Origin: Ostrinia nubilalis
Lineage: Eukaryota; Arthropoda; Insecta; Lepidoptera; Crambidae
Length of the DNA: 64,000 nt
NCBI RefSeq assembly: GCF_963855985.1
Contig: NC_087118.1
Coordinates: 1,922,001 to 1,986,000, forward strand
Reading direction: 5' to 3'
The translations under genes were made by a program, and so were the position numbers. Below the pieces are notes generated by a model. That model saw only the letters and a list, made by a program, of their open reading frames with translations, searched no databases and had not been told where the DNA came from. Of the stretch, positions 34,266 through 45,492 are shown one piece after another (within the stretch, counting starts at the first letter, position 1; the number at the start of each line of letters is the position of its first letter).

Positions 34266-37200
34266 ATAAACAATGGTTAGACATTGTTGATTCTTATTTC
34301 AAAAACAACAACGTTACTTCGGTTTTGTTTAAACCTAATATAAATGATGTTCGGCCATATTTGAACGTGAACATTTTAGACATGACTGTTTGCGGATTAT
34401 TGGATTCTGGAGCTGCAATTTCAATTATTGGTAACGGAGCACACCAACGTTTCATTGATCTGGGTTACTCTTTGGATGAGTCGTGTGCATCAACGGTTAC
34501 TGTTGCTGATGGGTCTTTCTGTAGCACTATAGGAACCATCACATTACCTATTACATTTAAGGACGTCACAAAGGTAATTACATTTTATGTCATTCCTTCA
34601 ATTGTCTCTGATGTCATTTTAGGAGTAGACTTTTGGAAAAATTTTAAATTAATGCCAGAGATTTTTCAAAATATTTGTTACGTAGAGGCACCTAAAAATT
34701 TTATTAAAACTTCAGCTAACATTGACAAGCCTATTAATTTTATTCAGTCTTTTGAAAACTTAAACTTGGAACAACGTGAATTGGCAGACAGGATGATCAA
34801 ACAGTTTCATAGTGTTTCTTTTGAAAGCAAGGGCTTAGGTAGGACGGATCTTATTGAGCACACAATAAACACAGGCGAAGCTTCACCGATTAAGTGTAGG
34901 CCATATCCCATGTCACCTGAGAAATCTAAGGAGTTACATAAGGAGGTAGATAAGATGCTGGAGCTAGATGTTATTACACCTAGTGAAAGTCCGTGGAATA
35001 ATCCCGTACTTATGGTTCCTAAATCTGACGGTTCATGGCGATTTTGTTTAGACTGCCGTAAACTTAATGCAGTCACTAAAGGTGATGCTTACGCTATTCC
35101 GTACATACCTCAAATTTTAGACAGCCTTAGAAATGCTAAGTACATCAGTTCTGTGGATTTTAAATCTAGTTTCTGGCAAATTAAATTAGACGAACAGTCA
35201 CAAGAGAAAACTAGTTTCACTGTTCCAGGGAGAGGCTTGTTCAAATTTAAAGTAATGCCATTTGGTCTTTGCGGAGCACCTGCTCGTCAGCAAAGATTGA
35301 TGGATATGTTGTTCGGAACGCCTTTTTGTAGTGACATAACTAAAGGAATGATCTTTTGTTACGTTGATGACGTCATAATAGTTGCAGAAGACTTCAATAC
35401 GCATTTATTATTATTACAGCGACTGCACCAACGTATCCAAAGTGCAAATTTGACGATAAACTTCGAAAAAAGTAAATTTTTTAGACAGTCGCTGAAATAT
35501 TTAGGGTACATCGTTGATGAGTATGGTTTGAGGACAGACCCAGACAAAGTGCGTGCAATTCTTGATTTCCCGGTACCAAAAACTTCGAAAGAGGTTAAAA
35601 TGTTTATAGGCACTTGTTCTTGGTACCGTCGGTTCATCCGGAATTTTGCATCCATTGCTGCGCCTTTGAATGCCCTCACCAGTACTAAGACTAAATTTTT
35701 GTGGAACCCAGCTGCACAAGAGGCTTTTGAATCTTTAAAAAATTGTTTGGTCTCTGCTCCAGTTTTAGCATGCCCAGATTTTGAGAAGCCCTTTTCTGTT
35801 CATTGCGATGCGTCAAGTTACGGCATAGGTGGTATGCTAACCCAGACAGTAGACGGGAATGACCATCCTATTGCATATATTAGTAGATCACTTAATAAGA
35901 ATGAACGTAACTACAGTGCAACCGAAAGGGAAGCACTAGCGGTAGTTTTTGCGGTAGAGAAATTTGAACCGTACCTAGGCACCAGACCATTTAAGGTTAT
36001 TACGGATCATGCTTCCCTTAAATGGTTCATGAACTTAGAGAACCCGACAGGTCGTTTAGCTCGTTGGGGATGTCGTCTGTCCCAATACAATTTTACTATC
36101 GAGCATCGTAGGGGGAAAGATAATGTTGTCCCAGACGCTCTCTCGCGTTTATTGAATGTAGATGCTATAGATACCTCAGTTTCAGTAGACGTTGATGATG
36201 AGTGGTATAATAAAGTGATACATGGTTGCACGGCTTATCCAAAGAACTACCCCAACTATCGCATTGAAAATGGGAAACTGTACAGGCTTAGTAAAGGTAA
36301 ATATACCCTGACACAGGAGTTTGACTGGAAAGAAGTTGTGTCCAAGTCCAAGAGGAAAGCAGTCATCGCCGAGAACCACGAACCTCCGACTTCAGCACAC
36401 TTTGGTGTATTCAAAACACACCGAAGATTGAGCCTGAGGTATTATTGGCCGGGGATGTACCGCGACGTCATGGACTTCGTAAAAAATTGCACAACTTGTT
36501 CCGCGTACAAACACAAGACTACCTTGACACCTGGACTCATGGGTCAGCCTAAGCAATGTTTCAGACCATTTCAAGCTTTGTCGATAGACTTAGTCGGACC
36601 TTTGCCTAGATCCCGATCAGGTTACATTCATCTGTTAGTGGTCACTTGCTGTTTTTCAAAATATACAATGCTATTTCCCTTGAGACGCGCGACTAGCGCA
36701 GCTGTGGCCAAGGCGTTCGAGAACTATGTTCTCCTGGCTCATGGAATTCCTGAAACCGTAATTACCGACAATGGGGTTCAATTTACGGGATCGGAGTTTC
36801 GTAGCCTGTTGGAGAAATATAACGTCCCTCGTGTACATTACGGTCCTAGATACACGCCACAGATAAACTTGGTCGAAAGGTATAATAAAACAGTAATGAC
36901 TGCCGTATCTTCGTACGTGAAAGAAGATCATAGAACCTGGGATCTCAATTTGTTTAAGATTCAGTTCGCACTTAACAGTGCTGTGAACGAATCTACCGGA
37001 TTTACACCGTTCTTTTTGGTTCATGGCAGAGAACCTATAATAAATGGCTCCTTTTATAAGCAAACGGACGACTGCGAGTATGAAGTTGCTATGCCAAGAG
37101 AAGACTATGCAGGGGAGTTTGGCGTCTTGAAGGAAGTGTTCGAGAAGGTACGTTCGCATTTGCTGAAAGCCCACGCTACGAACACCAGGTACTACAACCT

Positions 37201-37411
37201 CAGAAGACGTAACGTCAAACTTTCAGAGGGTCAGGAGGTGTGGCGCAAAACGTACATTCAGAGTGACGCTGAGAAGTTCAAGGCTACCAAGCTTGCCCCA
37301 AAGTACGAGAAGTGCATTGTCAAGAAGGTACTATCTCCGCTTGTTTACGAATTAATTGCTCACAATGGCAAGCCTCTCGGTACTTGGCATATCAAGGACA
37401 TCAAGGTTTAA
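34214..37411 (+). CDS. pol: Gypsy Pol polyprotein: protease, RT, RNase H, integrase
   Basis: The -1 frame is open from the heptamer to 37411; its first ATG lies well inside, so translation by frameshift is expected. Aspartic protease LLDSGAAISIIG; RT with LDCRKLNA, SVDFKSSFWQI, FGLCGAPA and catalytic YVDD; RNase H with HCDASSYGIGG and SATEREALAVVFA; integrase with an HHCC zinc site (H..H then CTTC), catalytic Asp in SIDLVGPLP, Asp in TDNGVQFTG and Glu in LVERYN with 35 residues between the last two, and a GPY/F-like end. No stops or frameshifts: it looks functional. Confidence 0.93.
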   Translation, partial: LAGNRSDVISEDVEPSENKQWLDIVDSYFKNNNVTSVLFKPNINDVRPYLNVNILDMTVCGLLDSGAAISIIGNGAHQRFIDLGYSLDESCASTVTVADGSFCSTIGTITLPITFKDVTKVITFYVIPSIVSDVILGVDFWKNFKLMPEIFQNICYVEAPKNFIKTSANIDKPINFIQSFENLNLEQRELADRMIKQFHSVSFESKGLGRTDLIEHTINTGEASPIKCRPYPMSPEKSKELHKEVDKMLELDVITPSESPWNNPVLMVPKSDGSWRFCLDCRKLNAVTKGDAYAIPYIPQILDSLRNAKYISSVDFKSSFWQIKLDEQSQEKTSFTVPGRGLFKFKVMPFGLCGAPARQQRLMDMLFGTPFCSDITKGMIFCYVDDVIIVAEDFNTHLLLLQRLHQRIQSANLTINFEKSKFFRQSLKYLGYIVDEYGLRTDPDKVRAILDFPVPKTSKEVKMFIGTCSWYRRFIRNFASIAAPLNALTSTKTKFLWNPAAQEAFESLKNCLVSAPVLACPDFEKPFSVHCDASSYGIGGMLTQTVDGNDHPIAYISRSLNKNERNYSATEREALAVVFAVEKFEPYLGTRPFKVITDHASLKWFMNLENPTGRLARWGCRLSQYNFTIEHRRGKDNVVPDALSRLLNVDAIDTSVSVDVDDEWYNKVIHGCTAYPKNYPNYRIENGKLYRLSKGKYTLTQEFDWKEVVSKSKRKAVIAENHEPPTSAHFGVFKTHRRLSLRYYWPGMYRDVMDFVKNCTTCSAYKHKTTLTPGLMGQPKQCFRPFQALSIDLVGPLPRSRSGYIHLLVVTCCFSKYTMLFPLRRATSAAVAKAFENYVLLAHGIPETVITDNGVQFTGSEFRSLLEKYNVPRVHYGPRYTPQINLVERYNKTVMTAVSSYVKEDHRTWDLNLFKIQFALNSAVNESTGFTPFFLVHGREPIINGSFYKQTDDCEYEVAMPREDYAGEFGVLKEVFEKVRSHLLKAHATNTRYYNLRRRNVKLSEGQEVWRKTYIQSDAEKFKATKLAPKYEKCIVKKVLSPLVYELIAHNGKPLGTWHIKDIKV

Positions 37412-38190
37412 TCCTTGTCTTTTGTTTTCACCCTCAGTTCGCCGAATAGTTTTTTGCCAGGGTTCTCAGCCGTAGGACTTGTTTCACAAGTGTTGTATGG
37501 TATTCTACCAACAATGACGCCAAGGCTACTTTTCCCTTTTAGGGAAACCTTTAGGTTAGTTTTTTTTTGTGATCGCCCCATTTAGGGTATGCGATTTTTT
37601 TTTCTTTTCGAGTGGACAAGTATCTGCTGTATACTTGCCTCGTGTTTTTTTTCTCTGTGACTTTATAGTCCAGATTTTTGTTTCCAGGGATGACATCATG
37701 TGTTTTGAGCACTATTCCCTGTGGTTGTGTTTTGTTGCGATGACGTCCAATTATATTGTGATCAGCGACGTTTTGTTCTGCGGTTTTATAACCCAGGCAT
37801 TTTTTTTATTTTTATAAAATATAATGTTAGTTATGGCCGGAATAGCCTAACAACGTTTTGGAAAAGGAACGAGTAGAATTGCATGTCAAGTTCTACTTTA
37901 CTGGGGAAATCGAGTACCACTGGTTCACAGTTGGGACTTTATTGGGAATTTTGGATGCTCGGACAGGAGAGATTTTTTTTGGTTGGTAGAACATCAGTCC
38001 TGGTAGATGGATCATTTTGGTTTGGTATTGCTTTCGGGAAAGTTTAGTTATAGTTAGTAAGTTAGTTTTTTTTTTCTCAATTGGACTTTTTGGGGGTCTT
38101 TCTGGTGTAAAGATTCACTTTTTTTTTTTTCTCTTTTTCAGTTTGTAGTTCGCTGAGGGCAGCTCAGATTCTTTCTCCGTGCGAATGTCT
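37412..38190 (+). other. Gypsy 3' region between pol and LTR, no env
   Basis: T-rich, with short frames only. The 82-codon frame at 37569-37817 is hydrophobic and T-rich-driven, without a fusion peptide, Cys pattern or signal that would indicate an envelope. Confidence 0.6.
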
Positions 38191-38201
38191 AGGGGGGAGG
38201 G
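38191..38201 (+). other. Polypurine tract
   Basis: AGGGGGGAGGG three bases before the 3' LTR primes plus-strand DNA synthesis in LTR elements. Confidence 0.85.
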
Positions 38202-38204
38202 TAT

Positions 38205-39676
38205 TGTAACGTTGCCGTTTGCTGTTTTTCACAAATTGATATTAACTTCTCGATATTCTGATTTTGGATACCACTAGCGACATCTATTGGCGTGATTTAG
38301 AATTAATTTGCAATAGATGGCGCTTTTTGCTCAGTTAATTGAAATATATTTTGATGAAACATTTCCTAGTGTTTTTATATTGATTATTCTATTTTTTAAA
38401 TAGAATATTTTCAGTGTTCTGGAAATCGTTTTCATCATGGTTTTTATTAGTGTTTGCCTTTTATCTAAGCGGCGAAACGAAACGTTTCGCGATGTCAACG
38501 CGAGTCATTGTCACTGTCAGTTGAGCTGTAAAATCACTTTGGAATTTTGGTCGATCTTGCGCAACCGCAATTTTATTATTTTCGGGGATGTAATCCCCTG
38601 TGTTTCAAATCGTGTGTTGCAGAATGCATCCACCATAATTTCTTAATATAATTTAAAATAATCACACATGAGGTAAGTTCCCGTCGGAGAATTTATTTAT
38701 TTTTTCGTGATTGATATTTTTCGTATTCCAGTACGTGGTATTTCATGTGATCGTTTCTTTCAGAAATTTCCTAAACGTTATGTTGGACGAGGGCTGGGAT
38801 GCTGAAAACTGCGAGTGAAGCTCAAATTAGCGAACAGTTTTCGTAAGTATTTGTTTCCCATTGCGGGTATTTTCATAACCAAATGCCACGTTCCACATGT
38901 GATGCTGACACTCGTATTTTTCGTTTCAGATGCGGGATTTTACATATTTTATAATTTCAACATAATATTTTGATGATATTTCATATATTTTAATTTCTCT
39001 TCATTTCGTATGAATTGTTTCTCCTTTCTAAACTGCTGATCTCTTCGCATTTCCTCCTTGTCATCAAACCTCTGTCTCTGCAAGAGTGTGAACGCTTTCC
39101 TGCCGAGGAGATGCAAGAGTTTCATCTGGCACTGTGCGCTTGAGGCCGTGGAGGACGCTGCTTGTAGCCTAAAAGTGTGCGAGACCCGTTGGACCCCGGA
39201 AGAAGAGAGGAACGTTCAGGGTAACGGCTTATAACCGCATGGCTTCCAAGGTACCCACTTTTTCCATCCTTCAAGTAGGAGTCTTTCCGACCTGACTTCG
39301 CGCAGTTATCTTAACTAGTAGAGTCTTTTAATATTTAGGCTGAGTTTTAAGAAATTTGTAGTGGCAATAATATTCACCAAACCGAACCTAATTAACGACC
39401 CTGAATCCCTTGAGATTGGCACTATTACAGTAGTTATTATAATATCGTAATTGTTAACTATATACGAGCATACGAGATAAAAATAAATTGTGTCAATTGA
39501 GAGGGAGCTGTTTTATTTGCATTTCTAATTACAACACAAGGAACGGTAACTTATATAAATTTCTGCAAGCCGGACAACCTCTTTTTCACGTGCAGACAAT
39601 TCACCATCTCCTCCGTCTGCACCGGTGGCGGTTCAATTCCAGTCACCAAGCCGCCAGGAAAAAATCCTTTCTTGCA
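38205..39676 (+). repeat. 3' LTR of the gypsy element
   Basis: Begins TGTAACG and ends CTTGCA; nearly identical to 27510-28980. Flanked on the right by the AAGG target duplication. Confidence 0.95.
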
Positions 39677-39680
39677 AAGG

Positions 39681-40146
39681 TATGTATCTTTACGTCTTTC
39701 AAAGCAGTAAGCAACAATCGGTGCGTCCCTAATTATAAAATGACACAAGTTTGTATGTATTTTAAGGAATATTGTCATCAAAAGGACATATTGGTCAGAC
39801 GTTTAAAAATGCAAAAACCTGATACAAAACTGTTGCCATCTTTTCGTATGTACGATGAGCAGTCAGTATTCTTTTCAGGTGGTACTTGATCGACCGGACG
39901 CCAGCTTTCCGCAGACCTCCACAGATTGGACTTGCCACTGGAATGTAGTGCCATTAAGTGCCTTCTATATCCTAGTGTTGACCCTATTTGTCCAGTAAAT
40001 TGCATTTTTTTTCCAGGCCTTATGAGACTCCTGGCTCAGACAAAGTTCCTGTCTTGGTTGCTTCACAGGTCCGGTTACTCTTCAACAAAGCGTATAAAAG
40101 CACCTATAAGTTTAGGACCAAATAAAAATTGTTCTTTCTTTCTTTA
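39681..40146 (+). other. Unassigned flank between gypsy and Polinton
   Basis: Contains AAATGACACAAGTTTGTATG and an open stretch reading ECYHQKD-like text (HQKDILVRRLKMQKPDTKLL) without a family I recognise. AATAAA lies near 40120. It could be a decayed exon or more repeat. Confidence 0.3.
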
Positions 40147-40340
40147 AAGGTTCAGCCAAACCAACGCAATCACACGCGATCAGCCGGCGTGCAGTGATGG
40201 CGATTAGGGTTCGGACAAACCAACGCGATCACACGCGATCAGCCGGCGTGCAGCGATGGCGACCAGACTTAAATGCATTGATCGCCATCGCTGCACGCCG
40301 GCTGATCGCGTGTGATCGCGTTGGTTTGGCCGAACCTTGA
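40147..40340. repeat. Hairpin repeat with three copies of CAGCCGGCGTGCAGYGATGG
   Basis: GATCAGCCGGCGTGCAG occurs in direct orientation at about 40180 and 40238 and inverted at about 40290, forming a long GC-rich hairpin bounded by AACCAACGCRATCACACGCG. A further partial copy lies right of the Polinton at about 58650-58695. The Polinton therefore landed close to copies of this repeat. Confidence 0.75.
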
Positions 40341-40450
40341 GTCAATTGTTTTTTTTAACTATGCATGGGTCAATAAAAAAAAAAAGTAATAATCACACAC
40401 TAGCTTGCTGGTGAGATAAGCTGAACTGTATTAAACTATTGTAACATCTA

Positions 40451-40568
40451 AGTAGGTTATAATTGTTCGTTCTAATTCACTTTCTTCTCATTCGCTTCCT
40501 TCGGCCGCTCATTCGAAGAAAGTTAATTAGACCGAACAATTATAACAAAAGAGTGAATTAGGATCTAA
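40451..40568 (+). repeat. Left terminal inverted repeat of the Polinton
   Basis: Pairs with 58456-58573 without net indels (paired positions sum to 99024 at both ends); a handful of substitutions. Inside it, GTTATAATTGTTCG (from 40456) is inverted at 40533-40546, with stem pairing continuing through CTAATT and CTTTCTTC, so a single strand folds into a hairpin of about 30 bp stem. Confidence 0.93.
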
Positions 40569-40703
40569 AACTTGTTTTATGATTCAGGTGAACGCAGTCT
40601 TTATAAATTGTTTGATTATGAATTAAACGCTCCTTATCGTACCTACTAATTGCTTTTGCTATTTATTTATGATATTTCTTCATTCTACTGTACCTACCTT
40701 AAA

Positions 40704-42585
40704 TCAAACGTTTGAGTCCAGTGGGCACGCGACGTATCACTAAAACACTATGCACTAACACCAATGTTCTTTATGTCACAGCGGCCGTTTGCTCAAGGTA
40801 TAATTTTAGTCCGTTTGATCGTACTAACACTTGGCAACTTTCAGATTTACTGAGCCCACTATGATGTACTTTCTAATTGTTTCCAGAATTTAAGTGGCAC
40901 CTAGAATCGCTCAGCGACACTAGCCCGTTTGGTCGTACCAACAAATCTGTACCTACTTCGCTTAGAAAACTAATCAAGGTGAACTGTTCGTCTTAACCTC
41001 CTGGGGCCCGGGAATTATTTTTATCGTGAATTCATATGAAAACTATCCATATAGTATTAATAATTGATATAATTATCATAAAAAATAAAATAAAATTTTT
41101 TATCTGGAAAACGGCAATTTTCTCAATGTCATATATTTACGACATCGGTTCCCAATGTCAACGACTTTTTTATTTCATGTACAGGATGTCCCGTAATAAA
41201 TTGCACAAAAGTAATTCCTAGTTAAGTTTCTTGACTATCTACAACGAATTTGAATCGATTTTTGAAATATATTGAGATGCCAAAAATTTTTTTGCTATAT
41301 TTTTAATTTTTTTTCTGCCTGTACTTACTTTTTTCTATGCAGTGGATGCAAATATTGATATTTTTTAAGTACCTTTTCGTCAAAATGTAGCTAGATAGAT
41401 TCTTTATCAAGTTTTATGTCATTTTTGGGCAATAACATTGCATCTCTATTTTTTTTTTAATAGTATTTCAAAATTTTATTGCATTTCATTTGAATGACTC
41501 AAATTAAAAAATACTCGTGATAAAAAAATGCATCACACCAATGTGTAATTAACATTAAATGATGTAGATAAGATTTTTAGCAATAAAAAAAAAATTAAAA
41601 AACAATTTGATTAAGTGCCTTATGAAATTATTTTAATTTCATAAAAAAAATAACAAAGTGACTTGAGGTGTTGATAATACTTCTGGGCCGACTTTACCAG
41701 TAAAATCGATTTTTGAGTGTTCTAATATATTATATTCGCATATATCTACCTAAACAAATAAGAAAATAATATCAGATTGTATGCTATTTAATAGAAAATG
41801 TATAATGTCATACAGGTATTACACTGGGCTCTGTCAGTTTACACTAGTAATTGGGACCTCATGTAATACCTGTATGACATTCAGATTTCACCATGGTTTT
41901 CGTAGTTTTCCTACGTATTTCCACAATCAGTGATACTCAGATAATAAAACAGTTCAAATCCCAAAACGAATAATAACAAAGGATTATAGAAATCGTTCAT
42001 ATTTTAGTAAACATTTCATTATTACTAACCACTTGTTCCCGGTCGCGGCGCCGTCGCTAGTTCAATTAAAGATAAAAAAAATATAAATGTCACTTCACTA
42101 GCCAATCACAGCTAAGAATGATGGACAGATGCACCATATAACTAACTAACGTAAAAGTTCTGGTAAATTTCAACAGATAGCGTTGATTTATATTTTTTTG
42201 TTTTATGTAATAAATATATGACGCCAGGCCCCAGGAGGTTAATTGTAACTGAATGTTAGCACCTAAAATCAAACCTTTTGAGTCTAATGACCACGCGACG
42301 TAAGTACACTAAAACACTACGCATACAATAACACCAATGCTCTTTATGTCAGCGGCCGTTTGCTCAAGGTATAATTTTAGTCCGTTTGATCGTACTAACA
42401 CTTGGCAACTTTCAGATTTACTGAGCCCACCATGATGTACTTTCTAATTGTTTCCAGAGTTTTAGTGGCACCTAGAATCGCTCAGCGACACTAGCCCGTT
42501 TGGTCGTACCAATAAATCTGTACTTCGCTTAGAAAAGTTATCAAGGCGAACTGTTCGTCTTAATTGTAACTAAATGTTAGCACCT
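40704..42585 (+). repeat. 318-bp tandem duplication, first unit split by a MITE
   Basis: Unit 1 (40704-42267 minus the insert) and unit 2 (42268-42585) share CAAGGTATAATTTTAGTCCG, TTGATCGTACTAACACTTGG, CCTAGAATCGCTCAGCGACA and GAACTGTTCGTCTTAA. The start of a third unit follows (AATCAAACCTTCAC). Non-coding; function unknown. Confidence 0.85.
40997..42238. mobile_element. piggyBac-type non-autonomous element (TTAA)
   Basis: Ends CCTCCTGGGGCC and GGCCCCAGGAGG are inverted and flanked by TTAA on both sides (40993-40996, 42239-42242). The second unit of the surrounding tandem duplication keeps the empty TTAA site at about 42564. Inside, AATGTCATACAGGTATTACA (about 41807) is inverted at about 41863, a nested 75-bp hairpin. 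No transposase. Confidence 0.85.
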
Positions 42586-43387
42586 AAAATCAAACCTTCA
42601 CATGACAGTCCAGAGACTATGGCGTACACTTCAACACTGGCTCGGTTGCGAATCATGTCATACGACAGTCAATTTGAGTACAGTATTTACAACAAAGGTT
42701 CCGTATGTAGGCATACATAATTAGAATCAAACATCATCAAAATTATGATATACTGTCTGAACTATTAAATTGTGTTTTTGTAATTATAATCACATCTAAT
42801 AATTTATTATAAGATATTGATTTTTAACCGATTAAAAAAGGAGAGGTTCTCATCTCAAATATATTTTTATAGATAACGTGTTAACGTTTAGTGCTCTTAT
42901 AACATTATTATTGAACCGTAGTTTTTACCCAAAAAGTGTGTTTCACAAACATTACACATTTGAACCTTTGAGTAAAGTTAACATCAAAGATCATGAATTT
43001 ATTCTGAGTTTTTTTTTTTGCCTCACCTGACATAATATTGTAGAATTTCCATCGACGGATAAATGATTAAATAATTAATTAGTGTATAATAATGTTTTTA
43101 AATGTTAACAAAGGCGATAAAATGGTTTCAAATTTTAAGGAACCCTAATCTTATAAGTTATAATGCAAGTATGTATTGTTACTGCTGAAACCACAGTTTT
43201 GAGCATGTAAGTACAGTCGGTAGTAAACATAACTCTACAAAAATGTTGAAACACTGCATTTATTGCTTATGTTATGCTTATCGTTTCTATAAACAACCAA
43301 AAAAAAAACGAAATAATGCAATTAACGAGATCATACCTCATCACACGATCAGTCAATATGATCACATGTACCTTTACATAGTAAAAC
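42586..43387. other. Polinton left-arm spacer, no gene seen
   Basis: AT-rich, no frame of note. It may be unrelated DNA accumulated in the left arm. Confidence 0.4.
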
Positions 43388-43668
43388 AACCTGAGTGGTT
43401 AGTGGTCAACAGGCCGCAATACTACGCAAGAAGTCCCGGGTTCGATTCCCGGCTGGGCAGAAATTGAAATGATGAATTTCAATTCCTGTGATGGGTCTGG
43501 GTGTTACTATGTATAATGTGTACCTATGTATTTAAATAGTTTTTAAGTAGTATATCCAATGGATATTATGTATTAAGCTAGCACCCATAATACAAGCATT
43601 TTAGTTGCTTACTTTGAAACTAGATGGCGCTGCGTGATATTATTCAAAGAAAGAAAGAAAGATAGTAT
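43388..43668 (+). mobile_element. tRNA-derived SINE inside the Polinton
   Basis: The tRNA-like head contains GAGTGGTTAGTGGTCAACAG and an exact pol III B box, GGTTCGATTCC, within a T-arm-like CCCGGGTTCGATTCCCGG. A SINE body follows (CTGTGATGGGTCTGGGTGTT..., GCACCCATAATACAAGCATT...) and an (AAAG)n tail. No full cloverleaf. Confidence 0.75.
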
Positions 43669-44314
43669 GTTTAAGAAATAATCTAAAGTATGTAACAAGA
43701 AAAATATCCTAATATGAAAAAAAAAACATCATATATTTTTTACGCCGACTGTACCTACACTGATTATGCGGACGTCTGAGTAAATTGAAACTTTTGTTTT
43801 TCACAAATGTTAATGTTAATCAGCAATAACATTTTGTAATTGCTGATTCTATAAAAAATTTTGGCCAGTGATCGTAAACCCTGTGTTTGAAGGTTACTTT
43901 TGTAATTATACATTATATTTTACCCGTTAACTAAGTGGTACAAATGGAAAAAATGTTGACTACCTCTTTTGCTGATCTTGCATTATTTTTAGATAAATTA
44001 TGACCTCCAAATCGATAAAATTTAATAACTCCAGTAGTGCCACATAGTGCTCATCAACCTTCAAGGTTAAGGTATTCTTCAGCTTCAAGACCAATCTACA
44101 GCAACGAAATAATGTTCGTAAGTTTTTTTAACTTTTTTCCTTGTGTGTTTTATGAGAATAATAATGTGCATAATTATGAACTTAGGCAGTTCGATTTTTT
44201 CAAGTTGTTTACTGTATGTTGTTATTGAATGTTCAATACATGTATTGTATTGAACATAATATGTCGTACCTACATCATAATTTCGTCTTATAACTTTAAC
44301 TCTATATTTTACAG
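43669..44314 (+). other. Possible upstream exon region of the spliced gene
   Basis: At 44037-44126 an open stretch (HSAHQPSRLRYSSASRPIYS) ends in a good donor (GTTC/GTAAGT). Its phase does not join cleanly to the exon at 44315, so whether it belongs to that gene is undecided. Otherwise AT-rich. Confidence 0.3.
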
Positions 44315-45492
44315 GTCGGACTTTGAGTATTACTGCGACAAAAAAGCAGTTGCCAAGCGGCACGGAAATAAACGCGAAGACATAGATTCTGAAGAGGAAA
44401 CATCTTGTAAAAGGTAAGATTTAATATAGACAAAGTAATATTCCAGTAATAAATCGATTTATTTTTGTTTGAAACAAGTGAAAATGATTATCGTTTTAAA
44501 CTAATTTGATCGTTTGTTGGCAGGTTGAAGCAGCAGAGACCGCGAAAAACAGCCAAACATTTATTTGAGGACTCTGAAGACGAATCAGTTAATAAACCGT
44601 AAGTTTTTAATCACTTTTATAACGTTTCACGTATTTACTTTGCGCTGTAATGTACCTATGTACTTAAATTAAATACGCGGGACTCACTTCTGTTTTGAAA
44701 CAAATATTTGTTAATTTATGCGAACAAAGACTCATACTTAGAAATTCTGTTTATTACTGTTTTAAACTAATTTGACCGTGTTTGTTGGCAGGTTGAAGCA
44801 GAAACCTCGAAAAACGGCCAAACATTTATTCGACGACTCTGAAGAGGAATCAGTTAATAAACCGTAAGTTTTTAATCACTTTTATGACGATTGAGGTATT
44901 TACTTTGCGTTGTAATGATAATTGTATTTTGAAATAAATATTTAGCAAGCAAAGGCTTGGTATTCCGGTAGGAATTTTATAATTTTACCAGTTATCTCTC
45001 ATTCCAACTAAAATAATTAAAACTGTTTAAGAATATTTAATTCAAATGTTGTTTTTTTTTTTCAGAACTAAATCATCAGCGAAAAAGTCGTCTACCAAAC
45101 GCAAGTCAGCAGAGAGCTCGAGTGGAGACAAACGAACTCGAACCTCAGGGTGGAAGCTGGACTTGGACGACGACGCGGACGTCGAGAGCAGTCGCGCGCG
45201 CAGCCAGCCCGGCCGCCTGCAGTCCGTGCTGACGCGTCGAGTGGCCGACGGAGTCCTGCGCCGCACCGCCTCTCTGCCTGGGGATCTCTTCGTGGAGTTG
45301 CGCCTCTACAACGCGGACGAGATACGAGCTGTGCAGCCGAAAGATCGTTGGGAGAAGGCGGTATTGTCACTCAAATACCAAAGCAGCTCTAACGCCGAAC
45401 ATCTTAACCTACTGCGGCAATTCGTCACGCGTGCGCGAGAGGCATTCGAAGAGGACGGTACTTTTTTCGCTGATAAAAAAAATAGTTCGTAA
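44315..45492 (+). CDS. Spliced hypothetical Polinton-borne gene with duplicated exon
   Basis: Exons 44315-44413, 44524-44598, 44792-44863 and 45066-45492 have GT-AG borders and keep phase. Exons 2 and 3 (25 and 24 codons, both LKQ..PRKTAKHLF[ED]DSE[ED]ESVNKP) are a tandem copy, and their intron ends (TTTGTTGGCAG, GTAAGTTTTTAATCACTTTTA) are copied too. The N-terminal half is basic/acidic and Ser-rich, suggesting a nuclear or DNA-associated protein. The last exon codes for a conserved-looking fold (LPGDLFVELRLYNADEIRAV, EHLNLLRQFVTRAREAFEED) that I do not recognise; it is much more GC-rich than its surroundings. First exon and start codon not located. It could be a captured host gene or a lineage-specific Polinton gene. 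Confidence 0.6.

Larger units (their letters stand above)
27510..39676 (+). mobile_element. Ty3/gypsy LTR retrotransposon, gag and pol open, recently inserted
   Basis: Two LTRs of 1,471 and 1,472 bp beginning TGTAACG and ending TTGCA, 4-bp target duplication AAGG (27506-27509 and 39677-39680), PBS just after the 5' LTR, purine tract before the 3' LTR, intact gag and pol. By eye the LTRs differ at about four positions. A 3,180-bp foreign element sits in the leader between PBS and gag. No envelope frame follows pol. Confidence 0.95.

Noticed and set aside
37569..37817. Envelope-like hydrophobic frame after gypsy pol
   Set aside because: Too short, T-rich, no signal peptide, fusion motif or Cys pattern.
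43388..43462. Possible tRNA gene with a perfect B box
   Set aside because: The T-arm looks right but no acceptor stem or anticodon arm can be folded, and a SINE body with an AAAG tail follows.
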